This document shows, in pieces, positions 1-8,281 of a stretch of 21,978 nucleotides of DNA. This DNA is from Negativibacillus sp. (GTDB lineage: Bacteria; Bacillota; Clostridia; Oscillospirales; Ruminococcaceae), in the NCBI GenBank assembly GCA_020024325.1, contig JAHHTY010000035.1, positions 1 through 21,978 on the forward strand, read 5' to 3'. Within the stretch, counting starts at the first letter, position 1; each line of letters starts with the position of its first letter. Below the pieces are notes generated by a model. The model was not told the origin of the DNA and ran no database searches. It saw only the letters and a list, made by a program, of their open reading frames with translations. The position numbers were made by a program, and so were the translations under genes.

Positions 1-2
1 TC

Positions 3-125
3 TATGCTTTTAACCATCCATCCGGAAGTTTTCCATGGTCACTTGAAATCACCTATTTTATTTATGCGGTGTATATTGCTATCATGATAATTATGTTTAT
101 TTTGTCTATGAAAGGAAAAAGGTAA
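3..125 (+). CDS. C-terminal end of a membrane protein (partial)
   Basis: The window opens inside a reading frame that ends at TAA 123-125 and gives 40 residues. The last third is a hydrophobic stretch (YAVYIAIMIIMFIL) followed by a short basic tail (SMKGKR), the pattern of a final membrane helix with a cytoplasmic positive end. The start and most of the protein lie upstream of the window, so the family cannot be named. A hairpin terminator follows 20 bp later, which supports a true gene end. No other frame is open across this stretch on the + strand. Confidence 0.55.
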   Translation, partial: YAFNHPSGSFPWSLEITYFIYAVYIAIMIIMFILSMKGKR

Positions 126-144
126 TCTAAACATCAAAATAAAA

Positions 145-184
145 GAATCAGACCGATGCTATCTTGGGCGCATTGGGCTGATTC
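145..184. terminator. Bidirectional terminator between convergent genes
   Basis: GAATCAG (145-151) pairs with CTGATTC (178-184). The stem continues inward to about 15 pairs with one A/G mismatch and one G-T wobble, around a 10-nt loop. A T-rich run follows on both strands (CTTTGTGTTT on +, CTTTTATTTT on -). It sits between the end of the + membrane gene and the end of the - DUF1667 gene, so it can stop both. Confidence 0.75.
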
Positions 185-192
185 CTTTGTGT

Positions 193-564
193 TTAAAGAA
201 CCTTGTTCAGTTTTTCAAGCTCGTCCGAATCAATAATAACATCCACCTCAAGATTGAGTGGATGATGCAGAAGAACCTCGCCGCGTTTCATCGGATGGTC
301 AATCTTCTGCTTTTTAATCAGACGAATTAAGCGAAATACCAGTTCTTTTGGAACAGTATCGGTGGTTTTTACATCAACAGAAGGTACCGATTCAAAGACA
401 GTGGAAGCGTGATAAGTAACAACCTTGCGTTCTCCACGCAACTCTTCTTTACCGAACAGTTCGCCTCTGGCACACTTGTTGCCAACAACGGTAATAACGC
501 CGTCTATTTCCTCTACATTCAGAGGACAATGGTTTTTGCATACAGGACAAGTCATCTGTACCAT
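193..564 (-). CDS. DUF1667 family Cys-motif protein
   Basis: This 123-residue protein begins with a Cys cluster: C6-P-V-C9, then C13 and C31 (CxxCxxxC with a fourth Cys 18 residues on), followed by a small basic domain with PKELVFRLIR near the middle and MKRGEVL towards the end. That arrangement matches DUF1667/COG3862. Members are often encoded next to FAD-dependent glycerol-3-phosphate dehydrogenase-like genes (family knowledge), and a metal or Fe-S site is likely but unproven. Here no such partner is visible. The gene lies 35 bp downstream of the dacF-like gene on the same strand, so the two are probably co-transcribed. The upstream AAGGAGTATTTC gives a good ribosome binding site. Function is unknown; the family call is fairly secure. 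Confidence 0.85.
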   Translation of the reverse strand: MVQMTCPVCKNHCPLNVEEIDGVITVVGNKCARGELFGKEELRGERKVVTYHASTVFESVPSVDVKTTDTVPKELVFRLIRLIKKQKIDHPMKRGEVLLHHPLNLEVDVIIDSDELEKLNKVL

Positions 565-599
565 AACTTGAAATACTCCTTCTTATATGGAACTTTATT

Positions 600-2153
600 T
601 TAAAGCTGACGTCTGCGGTGTACTCGTCGATATTTTTTTCGGCGTTTTTTGCGTACAATAGCAATTATAGACGACAACAGAACGAACAGAAGAATGAACA
701 AAAAGGTGAATTTAAACCAGAAACTTTGGAACATTGCCCGTAAACTATCCAGGGCAACCAGTATCGGACTTGCCTCAATGGTTTCGGCAGCAATCAAATC
801 TACCGAACCCAACTTACTTCCATATAAAATAAGATCCAGGCGTCCCAGAATCTGCCCTTTTTCAACAGGTGCTTTTACAAAGTCGTTTTCACCGATTCGT
901 TCTCCATTTGTGTTGTACGCAATACGGCGAACATTGGATACATCAATGTTATTCGGAATGAGCGCAGAAAAAGTTTGATTGCTGACTAGCTGAAGATGGT
1001 CTTTCCCATCTTTAGCCAGTCGAACGCTATTGATGCTGCTGACTTTATCGCCTTTTTCCACGATAGTCTTAGCTTTATAGGTATCAAATACCCAGTCATA
1101 AAATTTAGCAGTCAATACAAACGCCTGGTTTGGGGTAATCAAATCCCCATTTTGGTCTAGATACGGGGCTCCCATTACCACCAGCAGATATTCATAGCCA
1201 TCTTTTTCGGCAGTAGTAATCAAACAACGCCCGGCTTCTTCAAGTGTTCCGGTTTTAACACCTCTAATTTGAGGATAGTAAAATCCGGAGCCTTCTACCA
1301 TCATTTTATTGGTGCTGTCCCAATGCAGATTTTCCTGTTTATTGGTTGGACCTGTATCATAACTTGGGGTGGAAACAACTTTGCGAAAGGTTTCGTTTTG
1401 CAAAGCGTATTTGGTAATCAGGTACATATCATAAGCGGTAGAGTAATGCTCGGAGTTGAACAAACCGTTAGAGTTTACAAAGTGGGTATTAAGACATCCG
1501 ATTTCCTTGGCTTTTTCGTTCATCATGTCTGCAAATTTTTCCAGCGAGCCATCACCGATTTCATAGGCAAGCATAACAGCTGCTTCGTTTGCAGATGGAA
1601 GCATGATTGCATATAAAAGCTGTTCGGCAGTCAGCGTTTCGTTTAGTTTAATGCCACCGGTGGAGATGCCGCCGCCGTACATAACGTTGATTTCATAAAC
1701 ATAATTTTGCAGTTCAGCAGTAAAAGTAATTTCTCGGTCAAGGTCAGGGATATTTTCCAGCGTTAGGATTGCAGTCATAATTTTAGTAAGAGATGCCGGA
1801 TATTTTCTGACATTCGCATTTCGGGAATGAATGAGGGTATCGGTGGTCAGCTCTACCATGTATACCGAAAGATTTTGCATCAGAGGGTCATTTTCATCTA
1901 TAAAGGGAACGGTTCCCTGGGAAATATCCAGTTTTTGAGAGGCTTCGACATCTGCATCGTATTTGTCGGAGGTGGGAGGTTCTTGTGAGTCTGAATTATT
2001 CTCGATATTTTCCTGAGATTCAGCGGGGGGTTGTTCACTTTGCTTGGTCCCTGCTTGTGCAGAGAAGGTGTCCGGCTTCACAGCAAAAGCACTTTGTCCC
2101 AAAATACTGCCGATTATAGCGCAGGAAAGCAGAAGTGACATCAATCTTTTCAT
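600..2153 (-). CDS. D-alanyl-D-alanine carboxypeptidase (S11, DacF-like PBP)
   Basis: The 517-residue protein trims the terminal D-Ala from peptidoglycan stem peptides at the outer face of the membrane. An N-terminal signal peptide (about 1-24, ending SAFA) precedes a low-complexity acidic linker (about 28-75). The serine peptidase S11 domain carries SLTK with nucleophile S121 and K124, SAN at 187-189 and KTG at 300-302. A C-terminal PBP5-type domain follows, then a membrane helix (about 472-495) and a very basic tail (RKKRRKKYRR). A real transmembrane anchor instead of the usual amphipathic helix is common in clostridial members. The start has AAAGGA 10 bp upstream. The gene leads a leftward pair with the DUF1667 gene. 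It could be vegetative or sporulation-specific, and the sequence alone does not decide. Confidence 0.92.
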   Translation of the reverse strand: MKRLMSLLLSCAIIGSILGQSAFAVKPDTFSAQAGTKQSEQPPAESQENIENNSDSQEPPTSDKYDADVEASQKLDISQGTVPFIDENDPLMQNLSVYMVELTTDTLIHSRNANVRKYPASLTKIMTAILTLENIPDLDREITFTAELQNYVYEINVMYGGGISTGGIKLNETLTAEQLLYAIMLPSANEAAVMLAYEIGDGSLEKFADMMNEKAKEIGCLNTHFVNSNGLFNSEHYSTAYDMYLITKYALQNETFRKVVSTPSYDTGPTNKQENLHWDSTNKMMVEGSGFYYPQIRGVKTGTLEEAGRCLITTAEKDGYEYLLVVMGAPYLDQNGDLITPNQAFVLTAKFYDWVFDTYKAKTIVEKGDKVSSINSVRLAKDGKDHLQLVSNQTFSALIPNNIDVSNVRRIAYNTNGERIGENDFVKAPVEKGQILGRLDLILYGSKLGSVDLIAAETIEASPILVALDSLRAMFQSFWFKFTFLFILLFVLLSSIIAIVRKKRRKKYRRVHRRRQL

Positions 2154-2189
2154 AAGATGACATTCCTTTCTCGAAGAATTCTGTATATA

Positions 2190-2218
2190 ATTATAGGGCT
2201 TTTCATTGTTTTTTATAA
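2190..2218 (-). promoter_or_regulatory. Possible promoter of the dacF-like gene
   Basis: On the minus strand a perfect TATAAT (2190-2195) lies 37 bp upstream of the start codon. The hexamer at 17 bp spacing (TTATAA, 2213-2218) is a weak -35, so the call rests mainly on the -10. The surrounding DNA is AT-rich, which raises the chance of a false match. Confidence 0.35.
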
Positions 2219-2334
2219 GAATAACATTATATTATTATAATATACGGATGAAGATTTGTAAAACCATTTAAAGATAAAGTTATCTGCAAACAAAAATTTT
2301 ATTGGCAACATTTACGAAGTGTTCATATTCATAC

Positions 2335-2364
2335 TTGAAAAATAGGGGGGTGGTGCTGTAATAT
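2335..2364 (+). promoter_or_regulatory. Possible promoter of the metallophosphoesterase operon
   Basis: TTGAAA (2335-2340) is followed after 18 bp by TAATAT (2359-2364), about 27 bp before the chosen start codon at 2391. The -10 matches consensus at only four of six positions, and the spacer is unusually G-rich (six G in a row). An upstream TTGGCA at 2302-2307 lacks a convincing -10. Confidence 0.35.
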
Positions 2365-2390
2365 AAGAAGGTATGACAGGAGGGACAGAC

Positions 2391-3056
2391 ATGATTTATC
2401 TGACGGGAGATTTACACGGAGATTTTGAACGGTTTAAGTCGAAGGAAATGAAAAAACTCAAAGCAGGTGATACTCTGATTGTGTGCGGAGATTTCGGTTT
2501 TGTGTGGGATGGTTCAAAAAAGGAACAGTCGATATTAAAAAAACTGGGAACAAAACAATATCAGATATTATTTGTAGAGGGCACACACGATAACTTGGAC
2601 CTGCTGGAACAATATCCGTTGGAGGATTGGAATGGCGGAAAAGCAAGAAGAATTTCCGGCTCTCTGATGAAGCTTGAAAGAGGAAACGTTTTTACAATAG
2701 AAGATAAAAAGATTTTTGTGTTTGGTGGCGGAGAAAGTCAAGAGATGGACATCCGTTCCAGCGATGGAACATGGTGGTCAAAGGAACTGCCCAGCATGGA
2801 AGAGGTAGCAGCTGCACGACAAACCCTGAAAGAGAATGGCAATCAGGTAGACTGCATTGTTACCCATGAATGCAGCTTAACTGTGCGGCACTTTATTGAT
2901 ATGGATGGAGAACACACCAATTTGATGACCCGATTTTTTGATGAGATTACAGAACAAGTGGATTTCAAAAAATGGTTTTTTGGATGTTATCATATGGATA
3001 AGGTAATTCCGCCAAGATATTATGCAGTTTTTCAAAAGTTGTTGCCACTGGAATAA
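2391..3056 (+). CDS. Calcineurin-like metallophosphoesterase with altered ligand motifs
   Basis: The protein has 221 residues from the ATG at 2391. This start is preferred because AGGAGGG lies 6 bp upstream, whereas the ATG at 2373 has no properly spaced site. Motifs in order are D7-L-H9, G-D34, then EGTHDN at 63-68 where the family has GN(H)D/E, THE at 158-160, and GCYH at 198-201 where the family has GHxH. Thus Asn is replaced by Thr (T65) and the first His of the last motif by Cys (C199). Both positions normally bind metal. No signal peptide is seen, so it is cytoplasmic. It is the first gene of a unit with the nitroreductase (32 bp gap) and the fucosidase. The substrate is unknown, and activity may be altered or lost. 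Confidence 0.82.
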   Translation: MIYLTGDLHGDFERFKSKEMKKLKAGDTLIVCGDFGFVWDGSKKEQSILKKLGTKQYQILFVEGTHDNLDLLEQYPLEDWNGGKARRISGSLMKLERGNVFTIEDKKIFVFGGGESQEMDIRSSDGTWWSKELPSMEEVAAARQTLKENGNQVDCIVTHECSLTVRHFIDMDGEHTNLMTRFFDEITEQVDFKKWFFGCYHMDKVIPPRYYAVFQKLLPLE

Positions 3057-3088
3057 TCGGCAGTATATTGTGGTAAAGGAGGAGCAAA

Positions 3089-3823
3089 ATGAATTACATT
3101 CATGCTATCAATCAGCGTATATCCCGTCGCAGTTATTTAAATACATCAATTGAATCTGACAAATTGGAGCTGCTGAAACAGGAAATTCAGTGTGCCAATC
3201 AGGAAAGCGGATTAACTATTACGTTTTTAGAAGACGGAAGCAATGCATTTGACGGGGCAAAAAGCTATGGAATGTTTCAGGGAGTGCGTTCAATGCTGGT
3301 ATTAAAGGGAGATAAAAACCTGGAACATTTAAAGGAAAAAGTTGGATATTATGGGGAAAGACTGATTTTGGTTGCTGAGGAGCTGGGTCTTGGAACCTGC
3401 TGGGTCGGAGGAACTTTTGATAAAAATGCAAAAGAATTTCAAATCGATAAAGAGGAAGAAATTATCTGTGTAGTTCCTGTCGGCAATGTGGTGGACTCCT
3501 TAACCATCAAAGAAAAAGTACTGCGTGCGGGAATTCACCGCCACACAAAACCAATTGATGAGATGATTCGCTCAAACCGCCCTCTGACAGAGGAAGAAAC
3601 CGAAGCCATGAAACTGGTGCAGCTTGCCCCAACAGCAAGGAATACGCAAAAAGTTGTTTTTTCGTTCTACGACAGCTGCATCACAGCAGGAGTTCCTAAT
3701 GATGGTTTTTTTGATTTAGTTGATTTAGGAATTTGTAAACTGCACTTTGAAGAAGGTATGAAAAGCCTTTTCCCACAAGGTCATTTTTCTTTTGGGAACG
3801 GAGCTGTTTTTCAGACAAATTAA
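3089..3823 (+). CDS. Putative nitroreductase, TM1586 type (FMN-dependent)
   Basis: The 244-residue protein begins with the nitroreductase signature RISRRSY (about 10-16). It has a central GERLILVAEELGLGTCWVGG segment (about 90-109) and a second half with LAPTARNTQ (about 180-188). The tandem arrangement of two half-domains in one chain matches the TM1586-type nitroreductase family, in which one polypeptide makes a pseudo-dimer around FMN (family knowledge). The substrate is unknown. It starts 7 bp after AAGGAGGA. The gene sits 32 bp after the metallophosphoesterase and 28 bp before the fucosidase with no terminator between, so a single transcript is likely. Confidence 0.85.
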   Translation: MNYIHAINQRISRRSYLNTSIESDKLELLKQEIQCANQESGLTITFLEDGSNAFDGAKSYGMFQGVRSMLVLKGDKNLEHLKEKVGYYGERLILVAEELGLGTCWVGGTFDKNAKEFQIDKEEEIICVVPVGNVVDSLTIKEKVLRAGIHRHTKPIDEMIRSNRPLTEEETEAMKLVQLAPTARNTQKVVFSFYDSCITAGVPNDGFFDLVDLGICKLHFEEGMKSLFPQGHFSFGNGAVFQTN

Positions 3824-3851
3824 GTGTTAATAAAAAAGGAGGATATTTATA

Positions 3852-5171
3852 ATGTCCAGTTATGTAACGAAACCAACGCCAGGTAACACTGCATGGTTTA
3901 CCCACGACCGTTTTGGTATGTTTATCCATTGGGGGCTTTATGCAATGCCGGCGCGCCACGAGTGGGTAAAGACCCGTGAAAGAACACCGGAAGAAAAATA
4001 TGACCTGTATTTTAAACATTTTAATCCGGATTTGTATGACCCAAAAGATTGGGCACGTCAGGCAAAAGCGGCAGGTATGAAATATGTGGTATTTACTACA
4101 AAACATCACGAAGGATTTTGTATGTTTGATAGCCAGTATACTGACTACAAATGCACAAATACTCCGGCTGGAAGAGATTTGCTGAAAGAATTTGTGGATG
4201 CTTTCCGTGCAGAGGGAATCCGCATCGGTCTGTATTATTCTTTGATTGACTGGCATCATCCGGATTTTACCATTGACGTTAACCACCCACGCAGAGATGA
4301 CCCGGATGCAAAACAGCAAAACGAGGGCAGAGATATGCACCGTTATGCAGAATATATGAGAAATCAGGTTCGTGAGCTGCTGACAAACTATGGTAAAATT
4401 GATATTATGTGGTTCGATTTTTCTTACAGCCAGCGACACGGCGAAGGTGAGCAGGCATGGCTGGGAGGAAAAGGCAAAGATGATTGGGAGTCTGAAGAAC
4501 TGATTGCACTGGCAAGAAGCATTCAGCCGGAAATTATCATTGATAACCGCACCGAAGTGGAACAGGATTTGTGGACACCGGAACAGTTCCAGCCAACCGA
4601 TTGGTTCCGTCATCCGAAAACAGGTGAGCTGGTTGTATGGGAAGCTTGTCAAACCTTCTCCGGCTCTTGGGGCTATTACAGAGATGAGTATACATGGAAA
4701 TCCCCGGAAATGCTGCTGCGTATGCTTATCAGCACTGTATCCAACGGTGGAAACCTTATCATGAACGTGGGACCAACTGCAAGGGGTTATCTTGACTATC
4801 GTGCAGAGGAAGCACTCAAAGTTTACGCAGACTGGATGAAATATAACAGCCGTTCCATCTATGGTTGTACCAAAGCAGAACCGGAATTTAAAACCCCGGC
4901 AGACTGCCGTCTAACTCAAAGCGAGGACGGCAAACGCCTGTATATCCATCTGTTTGCATATCCATTTGATAACATGAAGGTGGAAGGACTTGCAGGCAAA
5001 GTAGAATATGCACAGTTCCTGCACGATGGCAGTGAGGTTAAATTTACAGAAGGTAAAGTCGAACTGCTTAGTGATGACAAACAGGAAGATGATGAAACAG
5101 CAGCATTTTTCTACCTGCCACATATTAAACCACATTGTCTGGTTCCGGTTATCGAAGTATTTTTAAAGTAA
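3852..5171 (+). CDS. Alpha-L-fucosidase, glycoside hydrolase family 29
   Basis: The 439-residue enzyme shows the GH29 core. FGMFIHWGLY (21-30) is near the start, followed by TKHHEGF (83-89), GLYYSLIDWHHPDF (126-139) and IMWFDFSY (185-192). D189 is the probable nucleophile (the family has WFD or WND here). GSWGY follows at 271-275, then a short C-terminal beta domain. GH29 enzymes retain configuration and remove fucose from glycans. No signal peptide or anchor is present, so it should act in the cytoplasm on imported fucosylated oligosaccharides, although no transporter or fucose pathway gene is in the window. AAGGAGGA lies 10 bp before the ATG. It is the last gene of its unit and is followed by a strong terminator. 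Confidence 0.93.
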   Translation: MSSYVTKPTPGNTAWFTHDRFGMFIHWGLYAMPARHEWVKTRERTPEEKYDLYFKHFNPDLYDPKDWARQAKAAGMKYVVFTTKHHEGFCMFDSQYTDYKCTNTPAGRDLLKEFVDAFRAEGIRIGLYYSLIDWHHPDFTIDVNHPRRDDPDAKQQNEGRDMHRYAEYMRNQVRELLTNYGKIDIMWFDFSYSQRHGEGEQAWLGGKGKDDWESEELIALARSIQPEIIIDNRTEVEQDLWTPEQFQPTDWFRHPKTGELVVWEACQTFSGSWGYYRDEYTWKSPEMLLRMLISTVSNGGNLIMNVGPTARGYLDYRAEEALKVYADWMKYNSRSIYGCTKAEPEFKTPADCRLTQSEDGKRLYIHLFAYPFDNMKVEGLAGKVEYAQFLHDGSEVKFTEGKVELLSDDKQEDDETAAFFYLPHIKPHCLVPVIEVFLK

Positions 5172-5187
5172 ACTTTTAGGACATAAT

Positions 5188-5237
5188 AAACAGACAGCAA
5201 AGGGCGAAATGAAAATGCCTTTTTGCTGTCTGTTTTA
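5188..5237 (+). terminator. Terminator after the GH29 gene
   Basis: AAACAGACAGCAAA (5188-5201) pairs with its reverse complement TTTGCTGTCTGTTT (about 5222-5235), with a further GC-containing extension around the loop. The descending arm runs into TTTTATTT. It ends the metallophosphoesterase-nitroreductase-fucosidase unit 16 bp after the stop codon. Confidence 0.85.
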
Positions 5238-5272
5238 TTTATAATATAGTGGTTATAAATATCCGGAAATAG

Positions 5273-5307
5273 AAAAAGGAAGCATCAGCAAAATAGCTAA
5301 TACTTCC
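5273..5307 (-). terminator. Terminator after tRNA-Ser
   Basis: On the minus strand a 12-bp stem (GGAAGTATTAGC with GCTGATGCTTCC, two G-U pairs) closes a 6-nt loop and is followed by TTTTTC. It begins 4 bp after the CCA end of the tRNA, so the tRNA is its own transcription unit. Confidence 0.85.
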
Positions 5308-5310
5308 TTG

Positions 5311-5401
5311 TGGCGGAGATGGTGGGATTCGAACCCACGTGCCCATCTCTGGACAAAACGATTTCGAGTCGTTCTCGTTACGACCACTTCGATACATCTC
5401 C
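5311..5401 (-). tRNA. tRNA-Ser(CGA)
   Basis: The 91-nt gene folds as a class II tRNA. The acceptor stem is GGAGATG with CATCTCC (7 perfect pairs), and the discriminator G is followed by an encoded CCA. The anticodon stem AACGA/TCGTT closes the 7-nt loop CTCGAAA, giving anticodon CGA, which reads UCG serine codons. The T arm is GTGGG-TTCGAAT-CCCAC. A long variable arm between the anticodon and T stems is as expected for serine tRNA. It stands alone with its own promoter and terminator. Confidence 0.97.
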
Positions 5402-5476
5402 GTATTTTGTGATATCCGTAAAATACACGGAAAAAGGCGAACCATGTGATGCCGCCGCTTACTATGAAGCCTTAAT

Positions 5477-5505
5477 AGTATAACAGATTTAAAGAGTGTT
5501 TTCAA
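5477..5505 (-). promoter_or_regulatory. Promoter of tRNA-Ser
   Basis: On the minus strand TTGAAA (5500-5505) is followed by exactly 17 bp and TATACT (5477-5482), each hexamer matching sigma-A consensus at five of six positions. The tRNA 5' end lies about 76 bp downstream, so a short leader would be removed by RNase P. Confidence 0.8.
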
Positions 5506-5570
5506 GCCCTGATGAGCTGATTTGCAGAGTGATTTAGACGATGATAACAAATTGTTTAAAATCTATGATA

Positions 5571-5610
5571 AAATAAAAAACCGCCCTGCACTTTTTAGGG
5601 CACAGAGCGG
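5571..5610 (-). terminator. Terminator after ppdK
   Basis: On the minus strand CCGCTCTG pairs with CAGGGCGG (8 bp, one G-U) around a loop that can itself pair (GCCCT/AGGGC competing). T6-ATTTT follows. It lies 12 bp after the ppdK stop codon. Confidence 0.85.
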
Positions 5611-5622
5611 TTGGGAAGGGGG

Positions 5623-8253
5623 CTATCTTGGGAATTTGATTGCAGCCTGCGCAGCTGCCAGACGAGCAATCGGTACACGGAATGGGGAGCAGGAAACATA
5701 GTTTAAACCTGCTTTATGGAAAAATTCAACCGAGGAAGGGTCGCCGCCGTGTTCTCCGCAGATGCCAAGTTTGATATCAGGACGTGTCTGGCGTCCCAGG
5801 TCACAAGCCATCTGGACCAATTTACCAACACCGTTTTGATCTAGTTTTGCAAACGGGTCAGATTCATAAATCTTTTTGTCATAGTAATAGTTCAGGAATT
5901 TGCCGGCATCGTCACGACTAAATCCGAAGGTCATCTGAGTCATGTCGTTGGTGCCAAAAGAGAAGAACTCGGCTTCCTGTGCAATTTCATTTGCAGTGAC
6001 AGCAGCACGGGGAACTTCAATCATGGTTCCGACTTTATAGGTCATCTCAGATTTTTCTTCTGCAATGATTTGGTCAGCAGTATTGCAGACAACAGATTTT
6101 ACATAAGCCAATTCTTTTACTTCACCGACCAGAGGAATCATGATTTCAGGTACAATTTTCCAGTCGGGATGTTTTTTATTAACATTGATGGCAGCACGGA
6201 TAACTGCGGTGGTCTGCATCTCGGCAATTTCCGGATAAGAAACAGCCAAACGGCAGCCACGATGCCCCATCATTGGGTTAAACTCATGCAGAGAGGAGAT
6301 TACATTGTTGATTTCTTCCACAGAGATGTTCATTTCTTTGGAAAGTTCTTCTACTTCCTCTTGAGTGTGTGGAACAAATTCATGAAGTGGTGGGTCAAGG
6401 AATCGGATGGTAACCGGCAGACCCTGCATTGCTTCGTAAATTGCCTCAAAGTCACCTTGCTGCATTGGAAGCAGTTTTGCTAAAGCAGCACGACGCTGCT
6501 GCTCTGTTTTAGAAAGAATCATTTCACGAACAGCTTTGATACGGGCACCATCAAAGAACATATGTTCGGTACGGCAAAGACCGATGCCCTGTGCGCCGAA
6601 GGAAAGAGCCTGTTTTGCATCAGCGGGAGTATCGGCGTTGGTGCGTACCTGAAGCTGTCTTACCTGATCAGCCCAACCCATCAAACGACCGAAATCGCCG
6701 GAAACGGATGCAGCAACAGTTGGAACAGCTTCTCCGTATATTTTACCGGTAGAACCGTCCAAAGATATGTAATCGCCGCGACAGATTTTTTTGCCGCCCA
6801 GTTCAAAGTAGCCTTTATCATCGTGCATTACGATTTCGCCGCAGCCGGATACACAACAGGTTCCCATACCACGGGCAACAACAGCAGCGTGTGAAGTCAT
6901 GCCTCCGCGAACGGTCAGAATACCCTGTGCATGGTGCATACCCTCAATATCTTCAGGAGAAGTTTCCAGACGAACAAGAATTACTTTTTCACCCTTTTTA
7001 CCCTCTTCGGTTGCTTCTTCGGCAGTGAAAACAACTTTACCACAAGCAGCACCGGGAGAAGCTGCCAGACCGCAGCCGATTGGTTCAGCTGCCTTTAATG
7101 CTTTGGAATCAAATTGCGGATGAAGTAAAGAATCAAGCTGTTTAGGCTCTACCATACATACAGCCTCGTTTTGGCTGATCATACCTTCATCTACAAGGTC
7201 ACAGGCAATTTTAATTGCTGCGGTAGCGGTTCTTTTTCCGTTGCGGGTTTGCAGCATATACAGCTTTCCGTTTTCGATGGTAAATTCCATATCCTGCATA
7301 TCTCTGTAATGGCTTTCCAAGCGGTGGGCAACCTCACAGAACTGCTCATATACATCGGGAAGGATATCTTTTAATTCATCAATCTGCTGAGGAGTTCTTA
7401 CACCTGCAACAACATCTTCACCCTGCGCATTTACCAGGAATTCACCGAACAAACGTTTTTTACCGGTAGCAGGGTCACGAGTAAAGGCTACACCGGTGCC
7501 GGAAGTGTTGCCGGTATTACCGAACACCATAGACTGAACATTGACTGCGGTTCCCCAAGAGGAAGGAATGTCATTCATCCTTCTGTAGTAGATTGCACGA
7601 GGATTATCCCAGGAACGGAATACAGCTTTTACAGCACCCATCAGCTGCTCTTTTGGGTCCTGAGGAAAATCGGCGTGTTGATATTCTGTGTAGTAAGCTT
7701 TAAATTTTGCAACCATCTCTTTTAAATCTTCGGCATCCAGTTCAGTGTCAAGTTTTACGCCTTTTGCCTCTTTCATCTGGTCGATGATGGTTTCAAAGTT
7801 GTGTTTTGGAACTTCCATAACAACATCAGAATACATCTGAATAAAACGGCGATAGGAATCGTAGGCAAAACGTTCATTATGGGTAAGTTTTGCAAATCCT
7901 TCCACAACCTCATCGTTTAAGCCGAGGTTTAAAATAGTGTCCATCATACCAGGCATGGAAGCTCTTGCGCCGGAGCGAACAGAAACCAGAAGTGGGTTAT
8001 TGACATCACCAAATTTTTTACCGGTCAAAGATTCAAGTTCGCCTAAATGTTTAAAAATTTCTGCTTCAATTTCGGGGCTGATTTGCTGGCCGTCTTCGTA
8101 ATACTGGGTGCAGGCCTCTGTTGTAATTGTAAACCCCTGTGGAACAGGAAGACCGAGAACCGTCATCTCGGCAAGGTTTGCGCCTTTTCCGCCCAGAAGT
8201 TCACGCATTTTGGCATTACCTTCTGAAAAGGCATAAACAAATTTTTTAGTCAA
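5623..8253 (-). CDS. ppdK: Pyruvate, phosphate dikinase
   Basis: PPDK interconverts pyruvate, ATP and phosphate with PEP, AMP and pyrophosphate. In clostridia it links pyruvate and PEP in PPi-based glycolysis. The 876-residue reading uses a TTG start at 8251-8253 with GGGAGG 8 bp upstream, and then begins TKKFVYAFSEGN as family members do. The longer ATG frame (to 8304) would add a non-homologous leader. The ATP-grasp domain has GGKGANLAEM near residue 20. The phosphohistidine swivelling domain has GGMTSHAAVVARGMG with H455, and the PEP domain has GICGEHGGDP with C832 (C831 in the well-studied clostridial enzyme). Length is normal. It is a single-gene unit with its own terminator and a structured leader. 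Confidence 0.97.
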   Translation of the reverse strand: MTKKFVYAFSEGNAKMRELLGGKGANLAEMTVLGLPVPQGFTITTEACTQYYEDGQQISPEIEAEIFKHLGELESLTGKKFGDVNNPLLVSVRSGARASMPGMMDTILNLGLNDEVVEGFAKLTHNERFAYDSYRRFIQMYSDVVMEVPKHNFETIIDQMKEAKGVKLDTELDAEDLKEMVAKFKAYYTEYQHADFPQDPKEQLMGAVKAVFRSWDNPRAIYYRRMNDIPSSWGTAVNVQSMVFGNTGNTSGTGVAFTRDPATGKKRLFGEFLVNAQGEDVVAGVRTPQQIDELKDILPDVYEQFCEVAHRLESHYRDMQDMEFTIENGKLYMLQTRNGKRTATAAIKIACDLVDEGMISQNEAVCMVEPKQLDSLLHPQFDSKALKAAEPIGCGLAASPGAACGKVVFTAEEATEEGKKGEKVILVRLETSPEDIEGMHHAQGILTVRGGMTSHAAVVARGMGTCCVSGCGEIVMHDDKGYFELGGKKICRGDYISLDGSTGKIYGEAVPTVAASVSGDFGRLMGWADQVRQLQVRTNADTPADAKQALSFGAQGIGLCRTEHMFFDGARIKAVREMILSKTEQQRRAALAKLLPMQQGDFEAIYEAMQGLPVTIRFLDPPLHEFVPHTQEEVEELSKEMNISVEEINNVISSLHEFNPMMGHRGCRLAVSYPEIAEMQTTAVIRAAINVNKKHPDWKIVPEIMIPLVGEVKELAYVKSVVCNTADQIIAEEKSEMTYKVGTMIEVPRAAVTANEIAQEAEFFSFGTNDMTQMTFGFSRDDAGKFLNYYYDKKIYESDPFAKLDQNGVGKLVQMACDLGRQTRPDIKLGICGEHGGDPSSVEFFHKAGLNYVSCSPFRVPIARLAAAQAAIKFPR

Positions 8254-8281
8254 CGAGAATACCTCCCAAAAAAATGATATT

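Noticed and set aside
3696..4652. Long open frame antisense to the nitroreductase and fucosidase genes
   Set aside because: It overlaps two well-supported genes, has unusual composition and shows no domain.
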